From Clostridium sp. CAG:1013 (lineage in GTDB: Bacteria; Bacillota; Clostridia; Oscillospirales; Acutalibacteraceae), in assembly GCA_000432995.1 (NCBI GenBank), contig HF972634.1:59177-72660 (forward strand): 13,484 bases of DNA, read 5' to 3'. The position numbers and the translations under genes were made by a program. Position 1 is the first letter of the stretch, and the number at the start of each line of letters is the position of its first letter. The notes beneath the pieces are model-generated. The model did no database searches, was not told where the DNA came from, and saw only the letters and a list, made by a program, of their open reading frames with translations. Shown piece after piece: positions 1 to 6,397 of this stretch.

Positions 1-1398
1 GGCTACAGCCGCAACACCACCCCGAACATGGATCGTATCTGCCAAGAGGGCATGCGTTTTGACCAGTATTACTGTTCTGATGCGCCTTGTCTGCCTTCAC
101 GGGCATCCCTGATTAGCGGTATTTTTGGGATCCGCAATGGAGCAGTGGGTCACGGCGGTACTGCGGCGGATCGTCGGCTCACCGGGCCAGGGCGGGAATT
201 TATGGATCAGGTGGACCGTTTCAGCTTCCACAATATCTTCCGCCGAGCAGGAATGTATACCGCCTCCGTGAGCACCTTTGCGGAACGCCATTCCTCCTGG
301 TGGTTCAATGCAGGATTCAACGAATGCTATAACGTAGGCGGCGGAGGAGGGGAGTCCGGTGAAGAAGTGCTCCCTGTGGCTTTGGATTGGTTGCGCCGCA
401 ACAAGGACCGGGATAATTGGTTTCTGCACGTCCACTTCTGGGATCCCCACACCCCTTACCGTGTTCCGGAAAGCTTTGGAAATCCCTTTGAGGATGTGCC
501 TTTGAATACATGGATCGACGATGAGATTCTTCAAAAGCACATCCACACCACAGGTCCTCATACTGCCCAGGAGATCAATATGTTTGATGACAAGGAGAAC
601 CCTCGGTATCCCCGGCAGCCTGGAAGCGCAATGGACCGGCATGGTTTGCGTCGTGTGATAGATGGTTATGACTGCGGCGTGCTTTATACGGATACCTTGG
701 TGGGGCAGATTTTTGATCTGTTGCGGGAGCAGGGTGTCTATGAGGATACAGCCATCATTATCACCTCAGATCACGGGGAGAATTTTGGCGAGCTGGCCAT
801 TTACGCAGAGCACGGTACCGCCGATAATATCACCTGCCGCATCCCCTTTATCGTCAAGTGGCCTGGGGGAAAAGCAGGCACTGTGGATAAGGGGTTCCAT
901 TACAGCTTGGATTTGCTGCCCACAATGGCTCAGCTTTTGAATGTGGATCCCTGTGACAACTGGGATGGACAAAGTTTTGCTTCCACTTTGACAGAAGGGA
1001 TCGACCAAGGGCGAGACAGCCTGGTGCTCTCCCAGATGGCACATGTGTGCCAGCGTTCTGCTCGGTTTGGGGATTGGCTGTATATCCGCACGTATCACGA
1101 TGGGTTCCACCTGTTTGATAAGGAGATGCTCTTCAATGTGAAGGAGGATCCTCACGAGCAGTGGGACGTGAAGGAGCAGTACCCAGAGATTTGTGCTCAA
1201 GGCGCTAAAATTATTCTGGATTGGCATGACGAGCAGATGATGAAATCTTCCAGCACGGTGGATCCCATGCTCACAGTTCTGCAAGAGGGAGGACCCTATC
1301 ATACCTGGGGTCATTTGGAGCAATACATCCAGCGTCTGGAGCAGACTGGTCGGAAAGACGGCGCGGATGCCTTACGGAAACGGTACCACGTGGATTGA
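1..1398 (+). CDS. Type I sulfatase (arylsulfatase family), 5'-truncated by window edge
   Basis: The reading frame is open from base 1, so the start lies outside the window; 465 codons are visible. The first residues (GYSRNTTPNMDRI) match the usual beginning of the family just after the N-terminal Asp-Asp metal site, so roughly 20-30 residues are missing. The sulfatase signature CLPSR follows, with the Cys codon at 88-90; in this family that Cys is oxidised to formylglycine, the catalytic nucleophile. The metal-site segment TSDHGENFGE (about 766-795) and the later C-R-I-P-F-I-V-K-W-P-G stretch are also typical. The C-terminal part (LFNVKEDPHEQWD) is the usual sulfatase tail motif. The enzyme should hydrolyse a sulfate ester or sulfamate; the substrate cannot be told from sequence. 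A Cys-type sulfatase in an anaerobe needs a radical-SAM maturase, which is not in the window. No signal peptide can be judged because the N-terminus is absent. Confidence 0.93.
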   Translation, partial: GYSRNTTPNMDRICQEGMRFDQYYCSDAPCLPSRASLISGIFGIRNGAVGHGGTAADRRLTGPGREFMDQVDRFSFHNIFRRAGMYTASVSTFAERHSSWWFNAGFNECYNVGGGGGESGEEVLPVALDWLRRNKDRDNWFLHVHFWDPHTPYRVPESFGNPFEDVPLNTWIDDEILQKHIHTTGPHTAQEINMFDDKENPRYPRQPGSAMDRHGLRRVIDGYDCGVLYTDTLVGQIFDLLREQGVYEDTAIIITSDHGENFGELAIYAEHGTADNITCRIPFIVKWPGGKAGTVDKGFHYSLDLLPTMAQLLNVDPCDNWDGQSFASTLTEGIDQGRDSLVLSQMAHVCQRSARFGDWLYIRTYHDGFHLFDKEMLFNVKEDPHEQWDVKEQYPEICAQGAKIILDWHDEQMMKSSSTVDPMLTVLQEGGPYHTWGHLEQYIQRLEQTGRKDGADALRKRYHVD

Positions 1399-1511
1399 GA
1401 AGGATGCTCTTCTTCAGTCGTTTTGCCCCATCTGGAGATACATCGCAATCTGGAACAGGAGTCGATAATCCCATAGAAACAAAATTGGAGACTCTAAAAT
1501 AGGTGAATAAC

Positions 1512-1543
1512 AAAACCGGTCCTTGTGGGCCGGTTTTTGTTTT
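1512..1543 (+). terminator. Intrinsic terminator after the sulfatase gene
   Basis: Arms AAAACCGGTCC (1512-1522) and GGGCCGGTTTT (1527-1537) pair over 11 bp with one G-T wobble around a TTGT loop. The run TTTTTGTTTT follows. It lies about 115 bases after the sulfatase stop. The stretch 1399-1511 before it holds nothing recognisable. Confidence 0.88.
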
Positions 1544-1608
1544 GTGGATCACCGCTGCGTGTGCCAATTCTGTGAGCTCGACAGCTTGAATTTTCTTCAT
1601 GCGACCTC

Positions 1609-1649
1609 TTGTAATTTCTTGGAAAAGTAATAGAATGACATTGTATAAC
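1609..1649 (+). promoter_or_regulatory. Candidate promoter region for the SLH-CAP gene
   Basis: Two overlapping sigma-A-like arrangements can be read. One is TTGTAA (1609-1614), 16 bases, TAGAAT (1631-1636). The other is TTGGAA (1619-1624), 19 bases, TATAAC (1644-1649). Neither is close to consensus and the sequence does not decide between them. Either would give a leader of roughly 90-110 bases containing the hairpin at 1667-1687. The rest of 1544-1608 shows no other structure. Confidence 0.3.
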
Positions 1650-1666
1650 TGAGGACAGGATTTTGC

Positions 1667-1713
1667 CCGTTTCTCTTTTTGAAACGGTGTTTTTTCTGTT
1701 TCTCGGAAAAGAG
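1667..1713 (+). promoter_or_regulatory. Terminator-like leader hairpin with possible competing fold (candidate attenuator)
   Basis: CCGTTTC (1667-1673) and GAAACGG (1681-1687) form a perfect 7-bp stem with a 7-base loop, followed at 1690-1695 by six T. This is the form of an intrinsic terminator, but it sits between the likely promoter and the start codon at 1747. An alternative pairing is available: TTCTCTTTT (1671-1679) with AAAAGAGGA (1707-1715), which would break the terminator stem. The two folds exclude each other, as in attenuators. The region is T/A-rich, so chance pairing is possible; no known riboswitch or leader peptide was recognised. Confidence 0.45.
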
Positions 1714-1746
1714 GATCCATTTTGTTGGGAGACGAAAGGAGTTAAA

Positions 1747-2796
1747 ATGATGAAGAAGAAAGTTTTATCCTTGCTTTTGGCAGTCTGCCTAGTGGTGGGA
1801 ATGTTGCCAGTAGCAGCCTCGGCGGCGGGGAGCGTGTTCCTGGATGTGCCGAATACCCATTGGGCATACCATCATGTGCAACGGGCAGCAGAAAAAGGCT
1901 GGGTCACTGGTATGGGTGGGGGACGATATGCCCCCGAAAGACGTGTTACTGGCGCTGAGTTCGTGACTATGATTACGAAGTCTCTCTATTTTGAGGAAGT
2001 TGCCCCAGGTCGTGAGGGAGAACCTTGGTATCAGCCCTACGTGGATGTTGCCCAGGCGCACGGCTTGCTGACCAACGGTTTGAATGAAAAAGCAGTGTTG
2101 GACAATCCCCTTAACCGGTATCGGATGGCTGCATTTCTGTATAATGTAGCGAAAGAAGCTGGTGCTGTCCACTATGTCAACGGTGGAATACTTACTTATG
2201 ACGGTGTTACTGTGTTAAGCAGTTCCAATGCTTCCAACTATATCGGAGATTGGGCCACCATCCCTGCGGAATATCGGGAGCCGGTCATGGGAGTTTACGC
2301 TCTGAGTCTGTTGAGCGGTATGGATGAGTACGGCACGTTTGGCGGCCAATCTTACCTGACTCGTGCTCAAGCGGCGGTAGTGCTGAATAGCGCCAATGCC
2401 CTTGTGGATTATGGACTTGGGATCAACTTGTACGCAGCTGAGGTTGTGGAGCTGGTTAACGAGGAACGCGCAAAGGCAGGTCTTGGCGAACTGCGTGTTG
2501 AGACAAATCTGCAATTTGCCGCGACAGAGCGCGCTGTGGAACTTATCCAGGAACCTTCTCACACCCGGCCCGATGGCAGCGATTGTTTCACCATATTGAG
2601 CGAATACGGCATTCCTTATTATACTGCCGGTGAAAATATCGCTTTCGGATTCCCTGATCCGGAAATGGTAATGATGGGCTGGATGAATTCACCGGGTCAT
2701 CGGTCGAATATCCTCTCTCCTGGATTTGAAGCCATTGGAGTTGGCGTTGTAGAATATGGCGGAAATATCTATTGGACACAGCTGTTTATCGGATAA
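1747..2796 (+). CDS. Secreted SLH-CAP (SCP-like) domain protein
   Basis: The start at 1747 is chosen because AAAGGAG (1735-1741) lies 5 bases upstream and the protein then begins with a proper signal peptide (MMKKK, hydrophobic core, likely cut near ASA-AG at residues 25-28); a second ATG at 1750 is equally possible. The mature protein has three SLH repeats (about residues 30-81, 92-139, 164-220) and a C-terminal CAP domain (about 230-349). SLH repeats bind secondary cell-wall polymer and would hold the protein on the cell surface. CAP hallmarks are present: His272 in SHTRP, Glu296 in GENIA, His318 in SPGHR, and the closing IGVG...W-Q-F pattern. The exact activity of bacterial CAP proteins is uncertain. 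The TRAE-type motif of the SLH repeats is degenerate: VTGAE in the first, LNRYR in the second, LTRAQ in the third. It appears to be a single-gene unit ended by the terminator at 2871. Confidence 0.93.
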   Translation: MMKKKVLSLLLAVCLVVGMLPVAASAAGSVFLDVPNTHWAYHHVQRAAEKGWVTGMGGGRYAPERRVTGAEFVTMITKSLYFEEVAPGREGEPWYQPYVDVAQAHGLLTNGLNEKAVLDNPLNRYRMAAFLYNVAKEAGAVHYVNGGILTYDGVTVLSSSNASNYIGDWATIPAEYREPVMGVYALSLLSGMDEYGTFGGQSYLTRAQAAVVLNSANALVDYGLGINLYAAEVVELVNEERAKAGLGELRVETNLQFAATERAVELIQEPSHTRPDGSDCFTILSEYGIPYYTAGENIAFGFPDPEMVMMGWMNSPGHRSNILSPGFEAIGVGVVEYGGNIYWTQLFIG

Positions 2797-2870
2797 GCTT
2801 GATGATCCTCAGATACTTAAGAATTTGAGTGTCTAGTGCAGATGTAGTTCTGATAAGTAGACGAAAAAAG

Positions 2871-2918
2871 AAAAAGCACCCGGTTTGAGCCGAACAAGGC
2901 AAAAACGGGTGCTTTTTT
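2871..2918 (+). terminator. Intrinsic terminator after the SLH-CAP gene
   Basis: AAAAAGCACCCG (2871-2882) pairs perfectly with CGGGTGCTTTTT (2906-2917), ending in six T. The 23-base loop is long. It lies 74 bases after the stop codon. Because the left arm begins with A-runs, it could also work for transcription from the right, but no opposing gene is present. Confidence 0.85.
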
Positions 2919-3026
2919 GTACTGGAATGAGTTTGTCATGAGGAAGCTCTCCCTGGGAGGAAAAGCGCAATAAAACTGAATATTTAGAAAAATACCATTT
3001 ATGCCATACTCTCTTGTGAAAAGATG

Positions 3027-3035
3027 TGCTATAAT
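3027..3035 (+). promoter_or_regulatory. Extended -10 promoter for the coiled-coil membrane protein gene
   Basis: TGC followed by a consensus TATAAT (3030-3035) is an extended -10 element. The hexamer 17 bases upstream (TACTCT, 3007-3012) is a poor -35, which extended -10 promoters tolerate. Transcription would start near 3042, giving a leader of about 90 bases that contains the hairpin at 3052-3112. Between the preceding terminator and this promoter (2919-3026) only a short palindrome, CTCCC-T-GGGAG at 2949-2959, was noticed. Confidence 0.6.
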
Positions 3036-3051
3036 TTTTTTATGCTTTTTG

Positions 3052-3112
3052 GTTGTGATCTCATAGTTGGGAGCCGATTCATGCTTAGCGGAATCAGCTT
3101 GAGAGACACAAC
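3052..3112 (+). ncRNA. Structured 5' leader (three-part stem), candidate cis-regulatory RNA
   Basis: Three helices stack in one hairpin. The outer stem is GTTGTG (3052-3057) with CACAAC (3107-3112). The middle stem is TCTCA (3059-3063) with TGAGA (3100-3104). The inner stem is GCCGATTC (3073-3080) with GAATCAGC (3091-3098), with one C-A mismatch. There is a 9-base internal bulge and a 10-base apical loop. The element starts about 10 bases after the predicted transcription start and ends 7 bases before the Shine-Dalgarno sequence at 3120. It does not match a riboswitch class I can name. Confidence 0.5.
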
Positions 3113-3133
3113 AAAAATGAGGAGGGTAAAGAG

Positions 3134-4498
3134 ATGGGTAAAGTGTTTCCTTTGGCAAAAAAGAATAGTGAGAAATTCGACATATCTCGCTTTGGTCTAA
3201 CACTGGCAGCTCTGGCGGTGTTGGGAGTGTTAACCTGGCTGGGAGGCGGTGGTCAGGGTTCCCGTTGGTGGAATTTCTTCGGGTGTTTCTTGTCGTGGTT
3301 AGCTGTCGTTTTCACAGCAGTCAATGCAGGCGAAGAATGGAATCTCCTATTGGATACCTATAAGGAGCGAATCCTGAAATGGTTCTCTACCTTGCTGGGG
3401 TTGGCGGGCTACACCCTTGGGTTTATCCACAACTTGGCCTACACTGCTCTATATAACCGGAGCCATTATGATTTTGGGGAAGAAGCAGAAAATGCGTTTA
3501 TCTCTCTGGGACTACTTTGGCAGCGTAGCCCCTTGGAGGCTATCATCTTTGTGGGTGCTGCCATTATTTTTGCAGCCAGCTTCTTGGGGGTTTTGCGGGC
3601 GATAGCAAAGGGCTACAAAAACCGCAAGTACCAAATTAAACACGCCCCTCTGGTGGAAGGGCCTGACGGTCAAAAATATCGGGTGCCATTGGACAGAGAC
3701 ACTGCCTTTGACCTCTTGGAAAAAGTTGTAGATGACAATAGCATCCCCTTCAAACTTCTCCAAGAGCGGGTTGGTGACCTGATGTACGAGGATTTTAAAA
3801 CCGGAGGTTGGAACGTCGACAAACCAACCGGAATGGATATGGAAGAGTTTGAGAAGAAGAAAAAGTTTCTGTGGGTGCAAAAAGTCTCGATCATGTACGC
3901 GAAAGCTATCCAGTTCTGGTTGCTGGATCACCAGCGGTATGATAAGGCGAAACGGGACGCGGACCGACTGATGGAGATCGCTATGGAGCGCAGCGTAAAA
4001 GACGGAGGGGTGACCACCCTGCACTTGGCCCTAGAGCTTCACAGGTTGGTGTACGCAGGGCTTTCCAACAGCGAAAAGGAGTCTGTAGTAGAAGCCAAGT
4101 ATGAAAAGCTTTGGCAGAAGGAAAAAGCGGATTATGACGCTTACGTAAAAGCTGCTCCCGCCCGCCAGGCTGAAATGGAAAAGCTGCGGAAAGAGCTGGA
4201 GGTTGAGGCGGAGTATCAGGAGGCAAAACGGCAGATACGAGAGCGGGAATTGGCGGAGAAAGAAGCCAAGCTCCGAGCTGAGTATAACGCTAAGGTGCAA
4301 AGTCTGGACGACCGGGAACGCACCCTCAACGCCTTTATGGACGGGAACACCTACACAAACGAGGAGAACTACCTGGCGGGAAACCTGGGGGAACAGGAGT
4401 ATGCTAGAAGAAAGTTCCTGCGGGATGAGAAAGAGGACAAATACCGCAGAGAGTATGAGGAAAGCCTCGGTTTGTTAGATGATGAAGATGACGATTGA
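3134..4498 (+). CDS. Unrecognised four-helix membrane protein with long cytoplasmic coiled coil
   Basis: The start is fixed by AGGAGGG (3120-3126) seven bases upstream. I do not recognise the family. The 454-residue protein has four likely membrane helices (about residues 20-40, 45-66, 84-107, 134-158). No cleavable signal is seen and the N-terminus is Lys-rich, so both ends should be inside. The remaining two thirds is cytoplasmic: a mixed segment (159-270), a helical segment rich in charge (270-320), then a Glu/Lys/Arg-rich heptad-like region (about 320-400) expected to form a coiled coil. The protein ends in an acidic tail (LLDDEDDD). This architecture suits a membrane-tethered scaffold or oligomeric assembly, but that is inference; no catalytic motif is visible. 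It is flanked by terminators on both sides, so it is probably transcribed alone and possibly controlled by its structured leader. Confidence 0.88.
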   Translation: MGKVFPLAKKNSEKFDISRFGLTLAALAVLGVLTWLGGGGQGSRWWNFFGCFLSWLAVVFTAVNAGEEWNLLLDTYKERILKWFSTLLGLAGYTLGFIHNLAYTALYNRSHYDFGEEAENAFISLGLLWQRSPLEAIIFVGAAIIFAASFLGVLRAIAKGYKNRKYQIKHAPLVEGPDGQKYRVPLDRDTAFDLLEKVVDDNSIPFKLLQERVGDLMYEDFKTGGWNVDKPTGMDMEEFEKKKKFLWVQKVSIMYAKAIQFWLLDHQRYDKAKRDADRLMEIAMERSVKDGGVTTLHLALELHRLVYAGLSNSEKESVVEAKYEKLWQKEKADYDAYVKAAPARQAEMEKLRKELEVEAEYQEAKRQIRERELAEKEAKLRAEYNAKVQSLDDRERTLNAFMDGNTYTNEENYLAGNLGEQEYARRKFLRDEKEDKYRREYEESLGLLDDEDDD

Positions 4499-4590
4499 TG
4501 GGTTCGTGTCATTTGAGATTTCTTCTTTCGAGCCATGGTAACTCTGTGCCTTGCTAAGTAGCAGGGAGATAAAATGTGAATATTTAAGTG

Positions 4591-4616
4591 AAAGGCTGGG
4601 AGTGATCCCGGCCTTT
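4591..4616 (+). terminator. Terminator hairpin, copy 1 of a repeated AAAGGCCGGGA family
   Basis: AAAGGCTGGGA (4591-4601), loop GTGA, TCCCGGCCTTT (4606-4616). It is an 11-bp stem with one T-G wobble, followed by CGTTTA rather than a pure T-run. It lies 92 bases after the coiled-coil gene. The arms nearly match the hairpins at 6118 and 10441. The stretch 4499-4590 shows nothing else. Confidence 0.75.
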
Positions 4617-4642
4617 CGTTTACCCGGAGAAGGGGAGGGACT

Positions 4643-4741
4643 ATGATGCGGTCCAGCTCACTGATACATGTTGCCCCATCTTGGGAGAGCATTACTTTCG
4701 GGATGGAGTGGGGAAAGTTTTTGCGTTTTACGACGGATTAA
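4643..4741 (+). CDS. Possible 32-residue small ORF (hypothetical)
   Basis: A short frame begins ATG-ATG at 4643/4646 directly after a good Shine-Dalgarno-like run, GGGGAGGG (4632-4639), and ends at TAA (4739-4741). The peptide begins MMRSSSLIHVAPSWES and ends LRFTTD. It has no signal peptide, no clear membrane helix and no recognised motif. It sits between the terminator at 4591 and the promoter at 4795, and no promoter for it was identified. The binding-site spacing is its only support; it may be chance. Confidence 0.25.
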   Translation: MMRSSSLIHVAPSWESITFGMEWGKFLRFTTD

Positions 4742-4794
4742 TGTTGCAGTACAGCACGTCAGTTGCGGGCGAAGAACCCCGACAGGAAAGCCGC

Positions 4795-4823
4795 TTGCAA
4801 TTCTACACTCAGTTGACTATACT
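4795..4823 (+). promoter_or_regulatory. Sigma-A-type promoter of the dual-HTH regulator
   Basis: TTGCAA (4795-4800), a 17-base spacer, and TATACT (4818-4823). Transcription should start about 4830, giving a short leader of roughly 30 bases. The -10 context TTGACTATACTT (4813-4824) closely resembles TTGCTATACTT (6348-6358) in front of the giant SLH gene. Confidence 0.65.
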
Positions 4824-4858
4824 TTAACTAGAATTAATTTACGATGGGGGGCATTCAA

Positions 4859-6058
4859 GTGAACGGCTATCAGTCCACCCAGGACACTGCAGAGCGCTGG
4901 GGTGTATCCGAGCGGCGGGTGATTCAATATTGTAAAGAAGGACGTGTGCCGGGAGCAGTGAAGTTCGGAAAACGCTGGGCGATTCCCATCGGTGCGGATA
5001 AGCCTGGTGACCCACGGAAAGAACAGCAGATCCCTGACGGAAGAAGCCTGGCTCGGGAACTGCTGGGTAACCAAAATCTTATGCCCTTGATGAATACGGC
5101 GTTTACACCGGGAAGATGCCGGGCTACGGCGGAAAGGATGACGCCCGGTCCCCGGAGGGACATTGCCATGGCGGAATACCACTATTTCAGTGGGCAGCCG
5201 GAAGCTGCGGCTATGGAGTCGGAGCGGTACTTGAAAAGCGAAGACATGGGCGCTCGGCTGTCAGCGTGCCTGCTTTTCGCCTACGCCAATCTATCCTTGG
5301 GGCGCAGTCAGCAGGCAAGGTTGGCACTGGACGAGTTGAACGCTGCCTTGGTCGGCAGCCACGATTCTCCAGATGTCCAGGCGGCTTCTGGGTTTGTGGC
5401 AGCGGCTGGGGCGGTGCTTCTGCATCTGCCATTGCCGGAGGGCCTGCCGGATATCCAAGGGTTTCTGCCCCTGCTGCCCCCGGGGTTGCGGGCGTTTGCC
5501 CTGTATGTCTACGCCCATTTCCTTTACCTGCAAAAAGAATATGGCGCTAGTATCGGTCTGGTAGAGGGGGCCCTGACTATGGGCGCGGAACGGTACCCCA
5601 TCCCGGCCATTTACCTCCACCTGGTGGCAGTCATGGACGCCATGAGTCTCAAACAGACGGATCGTGCCCGGTCCCATCTGCTGGCGGCCTGGGAACTTGC
5701 ACGACCTGACGATCTTATTGAGGGGCTGGGGGAGCATCACGGTTTGTTGGGCGGTATGCTGGAATCTGTCATCAAACCAAGGTGGCCCGAAGACTTTAAA
5801 AGAATCATCGAGATCACCTACCGTTTCTCTTCGGGATGGCGCAGAGTTCATAATCCTATCACCGGCCACGATGTGGCGGACGACCTCACCACCACGGAGT
5901 TCGCCGTATGTATATTGGCAGCCAGGGGATGGAGCAGTCAGGATATCGCGGACTTACTGCACATTTCAGTCAGCACGGTGAAAAAACATATTACTGCTGC
6001 CAAGGAAAAACTAGGCGTGACTCACCGCAAAGATCTGAAACAATATATGCTCCAATAG
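4859..6058 (+). CDS. Transcriptional regulator with N-terminal excisionase-type HTH and C-terminal LuxR-type HTH
   Basis: GTG at 4859 is preferred over the in-frame ATG at 4844: a G-rich ribosome binding site (4846-4851) lies 7 bases before it, whereas the ATG has none, and the resulting start MNGYQSTQDTAERWG is the normal beginning of this HTH type. The protein is 399 residues. Residues 5-50 form a MerR/excisionase-like winged HTH (TAERWGVSERRVIQYC, then GAVKFGKRWAIP). Residues about 55-340 are Ala/Leu-rich helical pairs resembling the TPR-like region of MalT-type regulators; no ATP-binding motif is seen. Residues 343-399 are a LuxR/GerE HTH (LTTTEFAVCILAARGWSSQDIA, split as L-T-T-T-E and S-S-Q-D-I-A, with recognition helix STVKKHI). 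It likely binds DNA as an oligomer in response to a protein or ligand bound by the central region. The gene is monocistronic by its own promoter and terminator, and precedes the giant SLH gene, a plausible target. Confidence 0.88.
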   Translation: MNGYQSTQDTAERWGVSERRVIQYCKEGRVPGAVKFGKRWAIPIGADKPGDPRKEQQIPDGRSLARELLGNQNLMPLMNTAFTPGRCRATAERMTPGPRRDIAMAEYHYFSGQPEAAAMESERYLKSEDMGARLSACLLFAYANLSLGRSQQARLALDELNAALVGSHDSPDVQAASGFVAAAGAVLLHLPLPEGLPDIQGFLPLLPPGLRAFALYVYAHFLYLQKEYGASIGLVEGALTMGAERYPIPAIYLHLVAVMDAMSLKQTDRARSHLLAAWELARPDDLIEGLGEHHGLLGGMLESVIKPRWPEDFKRIIEITYRFSSGWRRVHNPITGHDVADDLTTTEFAVCILAARGWSSQDIADLLHISVSTVKKHITAAKEKLGVTHRKDLKQYMLQ

Positions 6059-6117
6059 AAAATACATAGGAAAAGCATCTTGCTGTCCTTGCGGGAACCC
6101 CTTTGCATGGACAGCGG

Positions 6118-6143
6118 AAAGGCCGGGAATGTCCCGGCCTTTT
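6118..6143 (+). terminator. Intrinsic terminator, copy 2 of the AAAGGCCGGGA family
   Basis: AAAGGCCGGGA (6118-6128), loop ATG, TCCCGGCCTTT (6132-6142), then T and GCTTTAT. It is a perfect 11-bp stem 59 bases after the regulator stop codon. Confidence 0.88.
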
Positions 6144-6209
6144 GCTTTATCCGCAAGGACTTGATCAGCGTCAAAATCATGGGTAAGGCCCTAAAAATAT
6201 TCTTCCGCG

Positions 6210-6237
6210 TCTTCCGAAAACTTCGTTTTGCGGAAGA
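6210..6237. repeat. Inverted repeat hairpin in the regulator-SLH intergenic region
   Basis: TCTTCCGAAAAC (6210-6221) pairs with GTTTT-G-CGGAAGA (6225-6237): 12 bp with one bulged G and a TTC loop. No T-run follows on the + strand, so it is not a terminator for the regulator, which already has one at 6118. It overlaps a minus-strand open frame (6191-6415) that lacks a ribosome binding site. Confidence 0.55.
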
Positions 6238-6303
6238 GTGCTAAAAACCGCATAGCACCGGGAAAAATTGGAGTTTTCAACATGAACATAGCCCGAAAAG
6301 TAA

Positions 6304-6324
6304 CCTTTTTGACTCTCAAAAAGG
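6304..6324. repeat. Perfect inverted repeat upstream of the giant SLH gene promoter
   Basis: CCTTTTTGA (6304-6312) and TCAAAAAGG (6316-6324) are perfect reverse complements separated by CTC. It lies just before the putative -35 at 6329, where an activator or repressor site could sit. The role is unknown. Confidence 0.55.
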
Positions 6325-6328
6325 ACCA

Positions 6329-6357
6329 TTGTAGCTCCCCTGACGTTTTGCTATACT
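6329..6357 (+). promoter_or_regulatory. Candidate promoter of the giant SLH gene
   Basis: TTGTAG (6329-6334), 17 bases, TATACT (6352-6357). The -35 is weak and the -10 is good. A start near 6364 would give a leader of about 87 bases containing the two palindromes at 6379 and 6398. A weak -35 fits a promoter that needs an activator, though this is inference. Confidence 0.45.
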
Positions 6358-6378
6358 TATCATAGGATAGGTATTGAT

Positions 6379-6392
6379 AGGGCCATGGCCCT
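6379..6392. repeat. 14-bp perfect palindrome in the SLH gene leader
   Basis: AGGGCCATGGCCCT is a perfect palindrome. As RNA it could fold as AGGGC/GCCCT around CATG. It lies 6 bases before the longer dyad at 6398. Confidence 0.6.
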
Positions 6393-6397
6393 TCCTC

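Noticed and set aside
1271..1720. 149-codon minus-strand frame over the sulfatase end and following intergenic region
   Set aside because: It overlaps the sulfatase gene, reads through the terminator stem, and its product shows no domain.
1663..1746. Upstream ATG (1663) extending the SLH-CAP protein by 28 residues
   Set aside because: It would bury the signal peptide, has no ribosome binding site, and lies across the terminator-like hairpin. The start at 1747 has AAAGGAG at the right distance.
2817..3203. 128-codon minus-strand frame before the coiled-coil gene
   Set aside because: It spans the terminator, the promoter, the structured leader and the start of a well-supported + strand gene, and has no recognisable motif.
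4844..4858. ATG at 4844 as the start of the regulator
   Set aside because: No Shine-Dalgarno sequence precedes it, while GTG 4859 has a G-rich site and gives the standard N-terminus of this HTH family.
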